A DNA stretch of 37,797 nucleotides from Bacillota bacterium (GTDB taxonomy: Bacteria > Bacillota > Sulfobacillia > Sulfobacillales > Sulfobacillaceae): assembly GCA_021798975.1 (NCBI GenBank), contig JAJZBJ010000010.1, positions 1 through 37,797 of the forward strand, given 5' to 3'. A program made the position numbers and the translations under genes. The notes beneath the pieces were generated by a model, which was given only the letters and a program-made list of their open reading frames with translations, did not search any database and was not told where the DNA came from. Positions 23,575-31,349 of this stretch are shown here, piece by piece; within the stretch, counting starts at the first letter, position 1; each line of letters opens with the position of its first letter.

Positions 23575-24863
23575 GAGCGCGCTACCTGTCAGGAGACACA
23601 TCGCCGGTCGCTGTGGCCCAAGCGGCGTTGGCGCGCATGCGGAGTGAGGAGCCCAGGCTTCATGCCTGGGCGGATTGGGACGAGGAAGCGGTGATGCGCC
23701 AGGCCCAAGAGGCCCACCAGCGCTATCAAAAGGAGGCGCGTCCCCCGTTGCTGCTGGGAGTGCCGATGGGGGTCAAGGATCTCTATGATACGGCCGGGTA
23801 CCCCACCAGGCTCGGGACCGCATGGACTGAAGAACCAGAAACGGCCGCAGCGGATGCCGACTTAGTGTCCCGACTGCGGCAAGCCGGTGTTCTGGTGATG
23901 GGGAAGACACGCCTCTTGGAGTTTGCCTATGGGATTGTGAATCCGGAGGACGGCTCTTGTCGGAATCCCTGGAATCCGGATCGAACCGCCGGTGGATCCT
24001 CAGGCGGATCAGCGGCGGCCGTGGCCGCCGGAGAAATCCTGCTGGCACTGGGAAGCGATACGGGGGGATCCATCCGCATCCCGGCCGCCTATACGGGAAT
24101 TGTCGGGCTAAAGCCTACTTATGGCACATGGCCGCTTGGCGGGGCGTTTCCTTTATCGTGGAGTTTAGATCACGCAGGACCGCTGGTACCCTCAGCGGAC
24201 GACCTGACGGTGGTGTTGGAGGCCCTCGGGCAGCCTCCCGCGGATTTTCAGGGCCGGCCTCGCTTGGGCGTCGACTGGGGTTGGGTCGAACGAGTGATGG
24301 GGGACATGCCCGCCTACGGGGTTTTTCGGGATGTGGTGTCGAGGCTGCCGGCGGACCTGGTGGATGTCCAGTGGTCCGATAGTGCATCCGTTGAGGCGGT
24401 GATGATGGTCTTGATTATGGCGGAAGCGAGCGCCATCCATCGGCGCTACCCGGATCGGGATCGGGTCCGGTACGCGCCCCTGACGCGTCTTCAGCTGGAC
24501 ATGGGCGAAAAAATTCTGGCCATCGACTATCTGGATGCGTGCCGCCTGCAGCACCAAATGCGCTCGGACTTCGAATACCTGATGCGGGCGCAGGGATTGC
24601 AGGGATTTCTGACACCGACAGTTCCCCATGCGGCCCCGGAGCAGGACCCGGTGCTGGCCGATGGCGGAGAGGGTTCGCTGGAGTCGGCGTTCACCGCGCC
24701 TTTCAATGTCACAGGGCATCCGGCGCTAACCCTGCCGTGCGCCATGTTGGACGGCCTTCCGCTCGGGTTGCAAGTGGTGGGCCGATGGGGCCGGGACCAA
24801 GAGATCGCGGCACTTTCCCGCCAGTTGGAGCGGGCTCTGGCGTTTACTCCGTTAGCCCAGTAA
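23556..24863 (+). CDS. Amidase signature family hydrolase
   Basis: A 435-residue amidase of the GatA/AtzE/fatty-acid-amide-hydrolase superfamily. The unusual Ser-cisSer-Lys triad is complete: Lys74 in MGVKDLYDT, Ser148 in GGSSGGSAAAVAAG, and nucleophile Ser172 in LGSDTGGSIRIPAAYTG, followed by GLKPTYGTWP. GatB and GatC are not adjacent, and the length is shorter than GatA, so it is more likely a catabolic amidase. GGAGG lies seven bases before the ATG. Translation is probably coupled to the overlapping small ORF. The natural amide is unknown. Confidence 0.92.
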   Translation: MAIRELRARYLSGDTSPVAVAQAALARMRSEEPRLHAWADWDEEAVMRQAQEAHQRYQKEARPPLLLGVPMGVKDLYDTAGYPTRLGTAWTEEPETAAADADLVSRLRQAGVLVMGKTRLLEFAYGIVNPEDGSCRNPWNPDRTAGGSSGGSAAAVAAGEILLALGSDTGGSIRIPAAYTGIVGLKPTYGTWPLGGAFPLSWSLDHAGPLVPSADDLTVVLEALGQPPADFQGRPRLGVDWGWVERVMGDMPAYGVFRDVVSRLPADLVDVQWSDSASVEAVMMVLIMAEASAIHRRYPDRDRVRYAPLTRLQLDMGEKILAIDYLDACRLQHQMRSDFEYLMRAQGLQGFLTPTVPHAAPEQDPVLADGGEGSLESAFTAPFNVTGHPALTLPCAMLDGLPLGLQVVGRWGRDQEIAALSRQLERALAFTPLAQ

Positions 24864-24910
24864 GACGCACGGCTTATGCTATCCTAAACGGAGTCATACG
24901 TGCGGAGGCT

Positions 24911-26209
24911 ATGGTGCACCTAATCTTGGCGGTTAGTCTATTTGTGGTCGTTTTGGTATTGGTGACGGTGCGCCCCCGCAACCTTTCGATTGGTTGGAGT
25001 GCCGCAGGGGGCGGCGCCGCGGCCTTGCTTCTAGGAATCGTTAGCTGGGCTAATGTATGGCAAGTGGCATCGGTGGTCTGGGATGCCACTTTGACATTTG
25101 TTGCGCTGATTGTGATCTCCCTGGTGTTGGACGGTATTGGATTTTTCCATTGGGCAGCCTTGGAGGCAGCGCGGCGCGCCGGTACGCGGGGGCTTCAGCT
25201 GTTTTTCTGGATGGGGCTCTTGGGGGCGGTGGTGGCGATGTTTTTTGCCAACGATGGAGCGGCCCTGATCCTGACCCCGCTGGTGTACGAACAGGCCAAG
25301 GCGCTGGGATTCGACGGTCGTGCCACCCTCGCGTTTATTATGGCGAGCGGTTTTATTGCCGACACCACATCGCTGCCACTCGTGGTCTCCAATCTTGTCA
25401 ACATCGTGTCGGCCGACTATTTCCATCTTGGATTCATTTCGTTCGCGGTGCGCATGGTGCCGGTTGATCTCTTGGCGCTGGGGGCCAGCTTGGCGGCGTT
25501 GTGGCTCTTCTATCGCCGGGCCATCCCCCCGCGCGTGGACACGCATGCACTGCCCGACCCGTGGTCGGCCGTGAAGGATCGGCGGCTCTTCCGCCGCGCG
25601 TGGTATGTGCTGGCGGCACTGCTTTTGGGTTATTTTCTTAGTCAGATCCTGCACTGGCCGGTCTCCATCTTTGCCGGCAGCGCGGCTCTGGCGTTGCTCA
25701 TCATGGCCATCGGGAGTCCAGCGCTGCGCGTTCCGACGGTGGTTAAAGAGGCGCCATGGAACATTGTGGTCTTTTCGCTGGGCATGTACGTCGTCGTGTA
25801 TGGGCTCAAGAACGTTGGGCTCACCAGTCTCTTGGGCCATCAGTTATCGCATCTGGCTGCGTGGGGTACGTGGACGGCGGTGGTGGGCACGGGCTTTATG
25901 GCGGCCGTGCTGTCATCGGTGATGAACAACCTGCCGTCGGTGCTCATCAATGCCCTCGCCATTCACGGGGCCTCCGCCTCTCATAGTCTCAAGACAGCCA
26001 TGGCTTATGCGAACGTCATCGGGTGCGATTTAGGGCCCAAGATGACCCCCATCGGATCTTTGGCGACCCTGCTTTGGCTCTATGTCTTGGCGCGCCGGGG
26101 GGTCTCGATTAGTTGGGGATATTACATGAAGGTTGGCATTCTGCTAACCGTTCCCGTGCTGTTGGTGACTTTGACGGGTCTTTGGGCATGGTCGGCGCTG
26201 GTCGGTTAG
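24911..26209 (+). CDS. arsB: Arsenite efflux pump ArsB
   Basis: A 432-residue membrane protein of the ArsB/NhaD ion transporter superfamily, which extrudes arsenite or antimonite. The diagnostic motifs are FFANDGAALILTPLVYE, SGFIADTTSLPLVVSNLVNIVSAD, SSVMNNLPSVLINALA and NVIGCDLGPKMTPIGSLATLLW, in ArsB order. About 11-12 helices are expected. The start is not certain: GGAGG is two bases before ATG 24911 and five before GTG 24914. No arsR, arsC or arsA is nearby, so it appears as an isolated pump. Its stop overlaps the stop of the convergent small gene by four bases. Confidence 0.92.
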   Translation: MVHLILAVSLFVVVLVLVTVRPRNLSIGWSAAGGGAAALLLGIVSWANVWQVASVVWDATLTFVALIVISLVLDGIGFFHWAALEAARRAGTRGLQLFFWMGLLGAVVAMFFANDGAALILTPLVYEQAKALGFDGRATLAFIMASGFIADTTSLPLVVSNLVNIVSADYFHLGFISFAVRMVPVDLLALGASLAALWLFYRRAIPPRVDTHALPDPWSAVKDRRLFRRAWYVLAALLLGYFLSQILHWPVSIFAGSAALALLIMAIGSPALRVPTVVKEAPWNIVVFSLGMYVVVYGLKNVGLTSLLGHQLSHLAAWGTWTAVVGTGFMAAVLSSVMNNLPSVLINALAIHGASASHSLKTAMAYANVIGCDLGPKMTPIGSLATLLWLYVLARRGVSISWGYYMKVGILLTVPVLLVTLTGLWAWSALVG

Positions 26210-26427
26210 ACCGAGGATTCCAGGTCCACCACCACCGGAAAGTCCTCTCGATTGTACACCACCATGCGCATGCCGCCTTTTCCCGGCATGGCCGCCGCCG
26301 TGACGTCGGCGCCGGGCGGGTCGGTCTCATAAATCACCGCGTCCCCGGGCCGCCATCCGTTGTCCACGGGAAATGGCGGCCCTGAAGCAAAGTTGTGAGG
26401 CAGGACCCTAAGTGTTATCCGGCTCAT
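26206..26427 (-). CDS. Small hypothetical protein downstream of pirin
   Basis: A 73-residue soluble protein that I do not recognise, opening MSRITLRVLPHNFASGPPF, with WRPGDAVIYETDPPG in the middle and VVYNREDFPVVVDLE at the end. The pattern suggests a small beta-barrel. Its ATG lies 20 bases inside the end of the pirin gene, with GAAGACGAG as a weak ribosome site, so translation is probably coupled to pirin. It ends against arsB with a four-base overlap. Confidence 0.6.
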   Translation of the reverse strand: MSRITLRVLPHNFASGPPFPVDNGWRPGDAVIYETDPPGADVTAAAMPGKGGMRMVVYNREDFPVVVDLESSV

Positions 26428-27397
26428 CGCTCGTCTTCAGATGGGTGGCGGGAATGGTGCCCATACGCCCGGACTGATAGTCCTCGAAAGCTTGCACAAT
26501 GTCTGCATGGGTGTTCATCACAAACGGGCCGTAGGAGGCGATCGGTTCACGGATGGGTTCGCCGCCCATCATCAGGATCTCTAGTCGCCCGCTAGGGCCT
26601 TCCGGTTGGGGGCTAGCGGCGATGGTGATGGCGCCGCCCTGGCCGAACATTACTCCTTGGCCTTCGCGAATGAGGACACCAGCCGGCCCGATGGCGCCGC
26701 TTCCAGTCAGGACATAGGCCAGCGCATTGAAATGTTCTGGCCAGGGAATCCGCAGGCGCGCATGGGGCTCCAAGCTGGCATGAATGACGGTGATGGGGGT
26801 CCATGTAGCACCAGGACCTTGGTATCCAGCTAGATCTCCGGCAATAATGCGCAGAAGGCTGTCGCCGCGTTCCGACGCCACCAACGTCACCTGGCTGGAC
26901 TCCAGGCTCTGATACCGGGGCGGTGTCCACTTCAACTTCTGAGGCAAGTTGACCCAGAGTTGGATGCCATGAAACAGACCTCCGGTTCGGACTAATTCCT
27001 CCGGAGGCATTTCGTCGTGGAGAATACCGGCCCCAGCTGTCATCCATTGGGTGTCGCCGTTGCTGATGTAACCGCCGCCGCCTTGCGAATCGTGATGTTC
27101 GAAGGCGCCATCGATAATGTAGGTCACTGTTTCGAATCCCCGATGGGGATGCCACGGGGCCCCCTTGGCCTCGCCCGGCGCATACTCTACCGCACCCATA
27201 TGGTCGAGCAGCAAGAACGGGTCCGCTTCCCGGAATCCAATTTCACGCGTTGGCCAGGGCCGGCGTACGGGGAATCCGGCGCCCTCCAGGAGAGAGGGGG
27301 CCGAGACAACGCGCTCCACGGGGCGGTCCACGACCGTCTCCGGGGGTTCAGGCACCCGCGGCAATGCGGTCCACCGTTCAGGGGTTACTGCAGGCAT
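26408..27397 (-). CDS. Pirin family protein
   Basis: A 329-residue bicupin of the pirin family. Bacterial members are iron proteins, some with quercetin dioxygenase activity. The N-terminal cupin contains the metal ligands: HPHRGFETVTYIIDGAFEHHDSQGG supplies His residues, and AGAGILHDEMPPEE supplies a further His and Glu. LLDHMGAVEYAPGEAKGAPWHPHRG is the usual family opening. The C-terminal cupin has LMMGGEPIREPIASYGPFVMNT, a strong family marker. The ATG at 27395-27397 has AAAGGAGG eight bases upstream and a consensus-like promoter. It is followed by an overlapping small gene. Its substrate is not clear. Confidence 0.93.
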   Translation of the reverse strand: MPAVTPERWTALPRVPEPPETVVDRPVERVVSAPSLLEGAGFPVRRPWPTREIGFREADPFLLLDHMGAVEYAPGEAKGAPWHPHRGFETVTYIIDGAFEHHDSQGGGGYISNGDTQWMTAGAGILHDEMPPEELVRTGGLFHGIQLWVNLPQKLKWTPPRYQSLESSQVTLVASERGDSLLRIIAGDLAGYQGPGATWTPITVIHASLEPHARLRIPWPEHFNALAYVLTGSGAIGPAGVLIREGQGVMFGQGGAITIAASPQPEGPSGRLEILMMGGEPIREPIASYGPFVMNTHADIVQAFEDYQSGRMGTIPATHLKTSDEPDNT

Positions 27398-27427
27398 CAA
27401 GTCCGCCTCCTTTACTTACTAAAAAGA

Positions 27428-27456
27428 AGTATGACCGAGCAGCCGACGATTGTCAA
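27428..27456 (-). promoter_or_regulatory. Strong promoter of the pirin gene
   Basis: On the minus strand TTGACA (27451-27456, perfect consensus) and CATACT (27428-27433) are 17 bases apart, about 30 bases upstream of the start at 27397. Confidence 0.8.
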
Positions 27457-27494
27457 CGCTAGCATTTATCGCCCAGGGAAAAGTATCCAGGCCG

Positions 27495-28259
27495 CTATGC
27501 GCGGGCGGTGACACGGGTGATGAGATCCGCTGCGACCAGAGGCAGGGATTCGAATCCGGGCTTGGCAAAGAAATAACCTTGCATCAAGTGGATGCCGGCA
27601 TCCCAGAGGTAACGGGCTTCGTCGAGGGTTTCGACTCCTTCGGCGAGCACCATGATATGGAGGCTCTCGGCCAGCACCATCACCGAGCGGATGATGGCTT
27701 GCTTCACCCGGTCGCGATGAACGTCGCGGATGAGATGGATGTCGAGCTTTAACATGTCGGGCTGGAAGTCGGCCAGGGTGTTGAGACCCGAACTGCCGGC
27801 GCCGAAATCATCGAGGGCGGTTAAAAAGCCGTGGGCCCGGTATGCCTGCAGGATCTCCCGCAATTTGGCGGTATCGCGGATTGCCTCGCTTTCAACCACT
27901 TCGAAGATGATTTGGGAAGGCGGGAAATCGACTTCCCGCGCCACCCGCAATGTGGTCTGAAGGCACCTCTGCGGCTCGTACACCGCGTTTGGCAGGAAGT
28001 TAATGTGAAGCCGGGTGTCTAAACCCAGGCGGACACTGGAACGGAGACTACCTTCGCGACACGACTGGTCAAACGCGTACAGTGTTTCGGGTGTGACGGT
28101 TTGCAATACGGTGGCTGCCGACTCGCCGGCCGGCCCCCGCACCAAGGATTCGTAGGCCCAAATACGCCCCGACGTTAAATCGACAATCGGCTGAAAAGCA
28201 AACGCCAAGGGGGCGGGAAAGGGAAGCCGGCATTGTTGGCAGGAGGGCGGGTTTCTCAT
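27495..28259 (-). CDS. EAL-domain c-di-GMP phosphodiesterase
   Basis: A stand-alone EAL domain of 254 residues that should hydrolyse c-di-GMP to pGpG. Catalytic residues are all present: Glu in YESLVRG (ESL instead of EAL), Asn in INFLPNAVYEP, Glu in FEVVESEA, the metal Asp pair in LDDFGAGSSGLN, Lys in MLKLD, Glu in LAEGVET, and Gln in MQGYFFAKP. A CQQC pair precedes the domain, as in many EAL-only proteins. The ATG shares its A with the TGA of the response regulator gene, so translation is coupled. The pairing suggests that the receiver controls the phosphodiesterase through direct contact. Confidence 0.92.
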   Translation of the reverse strand: MRNPPSCQQCRLPFPAPLAFAFQPIVDLTSGRIWAYESLVRGPAGESAATVLQTVTPETLYAFDQSCREGSLRSSVRLGLDTRLHINFLPNAVYEPQRCLQTTLRVAREVDFPPSQIIFEVVESEAIRDTAKLREILQAYRAHGFLTALDDFGAGSSGLNTLADFQPDMLKLDIHLIRDVHRDRVKQAIIRSVMVLAESLHIMVLAEGVETLDEARYLWDAGIHLMQGYFFAKPGFESLPLVAADLITRVTARA

Positions 28260-28720
28260 CAGTCTCTGCCTGAGACCACGGGAGCGGACGGGGCTGCCGC
28301 AGCCTCTGGAAGCCAACTCGCAGGGACCCACCCGGTCCGGCGGTAATGGGTAAGCACGGCGGTCAAATAACTTTCCGAGAACCACTTCTTCGATACGAAC
28401 GTGTCGTCGCCCAACTGCTCCTGCATCGTGGGGTACTGCATAATGTTATCCACGCTGAGGTAGACGACGAGCAACTGCGGATCAGCCTGTTTGAGTCTCC
28501 GGGATACCTCGAACCCGTTGGCGCCGGGCATAAAGATATCGACCAGCGCCACGTCGGGGCGCTGCTCGATCAGTCTCTCAAACTCTGGGGTGCCGCTGGC
28601 GGTAGCCACGACCTCGAATGTGTCGGACTGCCCTAGTTCTTGGACCGCAAACTGCAGGAAATCGGGTTGGTCATCCACGATGGCGATTCGATACTTGTGC
28701 GAGCCGGGTAAAGTTTGCAT
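28259..28720 (-). CDS. Single-domain response regulator
   Basis: A 153-residue receiver with no DNA-binding output domain. The acidic pair is in IAIVDDQPDFLQ, the phosphoacceptor is Asp61 in ALVDIFMPG, and the conserved Lys is in VSKKW. The C-terminal tail is alanine/proline rich. ATG 28718-28720 fits the start of the domain but has no ribosome site; a -10 box ends six bases upstream, so a leaderless mRNA is likely. Its gene overlaps the EAL gene by one base and lies nine bases from the divergent histidine kinase start. It is therefore the probable link between the kinase and c-di-GMP turnover. Confidence 0.88.
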   Translation of the reverse strand: MQTLPGSHKYRIAIVDDQPDFLQFAVQELGQSDTFEVVATASGTPEFERLIEQRPDVALVDIFMPGANGFEVSRRLKQADPQLLVVYLSVDNIMQYPTMQEQLGDDTFVSKKWFSESYLTAVLTHYRRTGWVPASWLPEAAAAPSAPVVSGRD

Positions 28721-28723
28721 AGT
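28695..28723 (+). promoter_or_regulatory. Promoter of the histidine kinase gene (leaderless type)
   Basis: TTGTGC (28695-28700) and CATAGT (28718-28723) are 17 bases apart; the ATG of the kinase follows after six bases. The -10 box contains the start codon of the divergent response regulator gene. Boxes are weak to moderate matches; the geometry is the stronger evidence. Confidence 0.55.
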
Positions 28724-28726
28724 TGT

Positions 28727-28755
28727 ATTATGAAATCCCGATGGCACGGGCGCAA
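28727..28755 (-). promoter_or_regulatory. Promoter of the response regulator-EAL operon (leaderless type)
   Basis: On the minus strand TTGCGC (28750-28755) and CATAAT (28727-28732) are 17 bases apart and the response regulator ATG follows after six bases. The -10 box contains the kinase start codon (28730-28732), mirroring the plus-strand promoter. Confidence 0.58.
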
Positions 28756-29986
28756 TCAATTAGCGCAGAATCTTCTGGCTTACGCAGGACCGTTGACGCG
28801 CGACCAACACGAGTTGTACCGCGAGATTGTGGAAAACGCCCGGTTGGCGGTTGGGGTCCACTGGGTGCAGTTGACGCAATACGTTCCGGATACCGGGGAC
28901 GTTCGACAACTGGCCATTTCCGGCTTTCACTTGCCCAGGATGCGGCGCGCGGCCCGTGCTTTCAGCCGTTTGATGGGCGGTATGCAACTCCTGGATGTGA
29001 CGGCCAATGTTTCGGAGAATGCTTTCGTGCATGGGTTGTATGCCGAGGGGTTGGAAATCGAGGGGCGGGAACGGGATGTGACGGGCCAGCGAGTGCCGCG
29101 CGTCGTGGTCAATCTAGCTGAGTCGGTAGGCATGCGCTGGATGATGGGCTTTCCCCTAAAAGCCGGAGGCCAGGTACGGGGTTCGCTCAATTTCCACTCG
29201 GCGAAGCCTCTGACGTCACGCCAGCGGATTGTGGCCCGGGCTATGACCCGGCAAGTGGAATTGCTCTTCGAAAATGCGGAGCTGTCGCAAGACTTGGCTC
29301 AATCGGTGCAAGACCTCAGAGCGGCCCAAACGCAGTTGATGCTGGAAGAGGATCGGATTAAATCTGAATTGGCTATGGAACTTCACGGAAGAGTCCAGAC
29401 GCGGCTTCTCATCCTGTGGAGGCGCTTAAACCGGGTCATTGCCAGCATGGATCCTGATGATCCTCAGCGGGGGCCGCTCGAAGCCATCGCGGAAAACCTC
29501 GACCAAATCCGGGATGTGGACGTGCGCGGGGTCAGCCATCGCTTAGCGCCGCCGATTCTCGCGGCGGGCCTTTACCCCTCGCTCTTATTTTTAGGCTCGC
29601 TCTATTATCCGGAAATGGATGTGACGGTGACGACCGACCCGATACTGGATCCGCGTGAATACCCGGATTTGCCGCCCGAAGTGCGATTTCCTCTGTATCG
29701 AATCGTCGAAGAAGCCCTAGCCAATGCCTATCACCATGGACATGCCAAACACGCCGGGGTTCATTGGGCATTTAGTGCGGATCATCTGACGCTGACGGTT
29801 CGTGACGATGGGGCCGGGATGAGCGCCGAGGCCGCGGGGGAGGGGCTTGGGCTGGTTGGAATGCGCACACGCGCTCAATACCTGGGCGGTACTTTTGCCA
29901 TCCAGCCGATGCGGGAGGGCGGATGCGAGGTATCGGTCTCTCTGCCGGGATTAGACGCCTGGAAGGAGATGGAGAGCGGTGACTGA
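28730..29986 (+). CDS. GAF-domain sensor histidine kinase (NarL/DesK type)
   Basis: A 418-residue soluble kinase without membrane segments. The first 190 residues resemble a GAF sensor domain (VQLTQYVPDTGDVRQLAISGF, MGFPLKAGGQVRGSLNF). A coiled coil leads to an HPK7-type H-box, ELAMELHGRVQ (His219), then the N-box IVEEALANAYHHGHA and the G-boxes VRDDGAGM and GLGLVGMRTRAQYLGG. Kinases of this type normally pair with LuxR-type regulators; here the neighbour is a receiver-only protein with an EAL enzyme. The ATG lacks a ribosome site and lies six bases from a -10 box. Its stop overlaps the next gene by eight bases. The signal is unknown, presumably cytoplasmic. Confidence 0.9.
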   Translation: MKSRWHGRNQLAQNLLAYAGPLTRDQHELYREIVENARLAVGVHWVQLTQYVPDTGDVRQLAISGFHLPRMRRAARAFSRLMGGMQLLDVTANVSENAFVHGLYAEGLEIEGRERDVTGQRVPRVVVNLAESVGMRWMMGFPLKAGGQVRGSLNFHSAKPLTSRQRIVARAMTRQVELLFENAELSQDLAQSVQDLRAAQTQLMLEEDRIKSELAMELHGRVQTRLLILWRRLNRVIASMDPDDPQRGPLEAIAENLDQIRDVDVRGVSHRLAPPILAAGLYPSLLFLGSLYYPEMDVTVTTDPILDPREYPDLPPEVRFPLYRIVEEALANAYHHGHAKHAGVHWAFSADHLTLTVRDDGAGMSAEAAGEGLGLVGMRTRAQYLGGTFAIQPMREGGCEVSVSLPGLDAWKEMESGD

Positions 29987-31268
29987 GATATCGGTGAGCC
30001 GCGCAGCAGCCAGGCGTTTTCTTCTGGAGCAGCTGCAATTGGGGCCGCGGCGGGCGGGCATGCGGGATCCGGGAACGACCCCTGGCGCCTGGGTTCGTGC
30101 GCTGGAGGCGGTGCAAATTGATCCTGTGGCGCGGGTAGGGCGCAACCAAGACCTCGTGCTCTTTGCCCGCCACCCCTCATACCGTCCCCGTATGCTGGAC
30201 CGGTTGTTGAGCCAGCGCCAGGTGTTTGAGTATCGTGCCAACGAAGCCTGCGTGATTCCCATTGAGGATTATCCATTGGTGGCCGGAATTCGTCAGCGGA
30301 TAAAGGATCGGCTGGCTCCCGAGCTTCGTCGGTATGACCAGGTCAAACGGGCCATTCTCGAGAAAATCGGCCGCGAAGGTCCGTTGCCCACCCGAGCTTT
30401 TGTCACGGATCAGAAGGCCATTGGCTACTGGGACCAGGAGAAGGCTGCGACCAAGGTGACCTCGCATGTCTTGGCGCTGATGTTCGACTCCGGCGAACTG
30501 ACCGTGGGTCGCCGGGACGGATTGACCCGGTACTTCGATTTGCCCGAGCGTGTTATCCCGCCGGGGATTTACGACCAGGCCCAACAGATCGGGATGCACG
30601 AGGCCGACGAGGGGCTGTTTGACAAGTACGTTCGGGCCTATCGGCTGGTTAATGGGCGCGACGCCCGGCTTGGGTGGAGCGGATTGCCCATGGCGGAGCG
30701 TCGACGCATGCTGGAACAGCGCCTGGCGCAGGGGAAGATGGTGGAAATCCGCATTGATGGCGTGCGGTCGCCCTATTATGTGTCGGCTGAGGATGAGGAG
30801 CGGCTCCGATGGTGGGATATCGAGGGGAGCGCCTGGCGCCGCCCGATTCATGTTGTGCCGCCATTGGACAACTTGCTCTGGGACCGGGCCCGGCTCATGG
30901 ATCTCTTTGACTTTTATTATCGGTGGGAGGTGTATGTGCCGGCCCACAAACGGCAATTTGGCATTTACGCGATGCCGGTCGTGGCGGGAGATCAGATCGC
31001 TGGCCGCATCGATCCAGAATTGGACCGGGGCCAGCGGGTCATGCGAATCCGCAATCAGGACTGGACCCCAGCCGTTCGACGCACCCCAAAGTTTGAAGAA
31101 GCAGTGCAGTCAGCCATGGAGAGATGGGCGGCGGGTCTAGGGGCGGATCGGCTAGAGCCGAAGCACGCCCATACCCAAAACACCCACGATAAGGAGATAA
31201 ATGCCCACAGCGACACGGAAGTGCCGCGGCTGCCACAAGGTGACAATGCCGGCGATGATGGCCGCTAA
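29979..31268 (+). CDS. YcaQ/AlkX-type winged-helix DNA glycosylase
   Basis: A 429-residue member of the HTH_42 (AlkZ/YcaQ) superfamily of DNA glycosylases that unhook alkylated bases and interstrand crosslinks. The catalytic QxD motif is visible as VQIDPV (Gln46, Asp48), the version of the YcaQ/AlkX branch. RNQDLVLFARHPSY, then winged-helix regions (GPLPTRAFVTD) and a C-terminal LLWDRARLMDLFDFYYRWEVYVPAHKRQFGIY block are typical. GTG 29979 has AAGGAG upstream and overlaps the kinase stop by eight bases. The last 38 residues after the conserved end are antisense to the second DUF3096 gene and are unlikely to be functional. Its co-transcription with a kinase gene is unusual. Confidence 0.85.
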   Translation: MTEISVSRAAARRFLLEQLQLGPRRAGMRDPGTTPGAWVRALEAVQIDPVARVGRNQDLVLFARHPSYRPRMLDRLLSQRQVFEYRANEACVIPIEDYPLVAGIRQRIKDRLAPELRRYDQVKRAILEKIGREGPLPTRAFVTDQKAIGYWDQEKAATKVTSHVLALMFDSGELTVGRRDGLTRYFDLPERVIPPGIYDQAQQIGMHEADEGLFDKYVRAYRLVNGRDARLGWSGLPMAERRRMLEQRLAQGKMVEIRIDGVRSPYYVSAEDEERLRWWDIEGSAWRRPIHVVPPLDNLLWDRARLMDLFDFYYRWEVYVPAHKRQFGIYAMPVVAGDQIAGRIDPELDRGQRVMRIRNQDWTPAVRRTPKFEEAVQSAMERWAAGLGADRLEPKHAHTQNTHDKEINAHSDTEVPRLPQGDNAGDDGR

Positions 31269-31289
31269 GGATACAACGTCGATGCGCAT
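31152..31289 (-). CDS. DUF3096-like 45-residue membrane protein, copy 2
   Basis: A second 45-residue gene with GAGGAGG eight bases before the ATG at 31287-31289. The product has SLAAIIAGIVTLW, the turn QPRHFR, then VAVGIYLLIVGVLGMGVL. Aligned with copy 1 (18078-18215) it shares the AGxVxLWxP and IYLLxxGxLG pattern and exactly the same length. 117 of its 138 bases overlap the 3' end of the glycosylase gene on the opposite strand. The clean ribosome site and family resemblance make it a real gene. Function unknown. Confidence 0.82.
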   Translation of the reverse strand: MRIDVVSLAAIIAGIVTLWQPRHFRVAVGIYLLIVGVLGMGVLRL

Positions 31290-31349
31290 ACGAAGCCTCC
31301 TCTCGATGAGGAATTTGTCTATCGTATGCGTCAACGTCCATTAAGCTGA

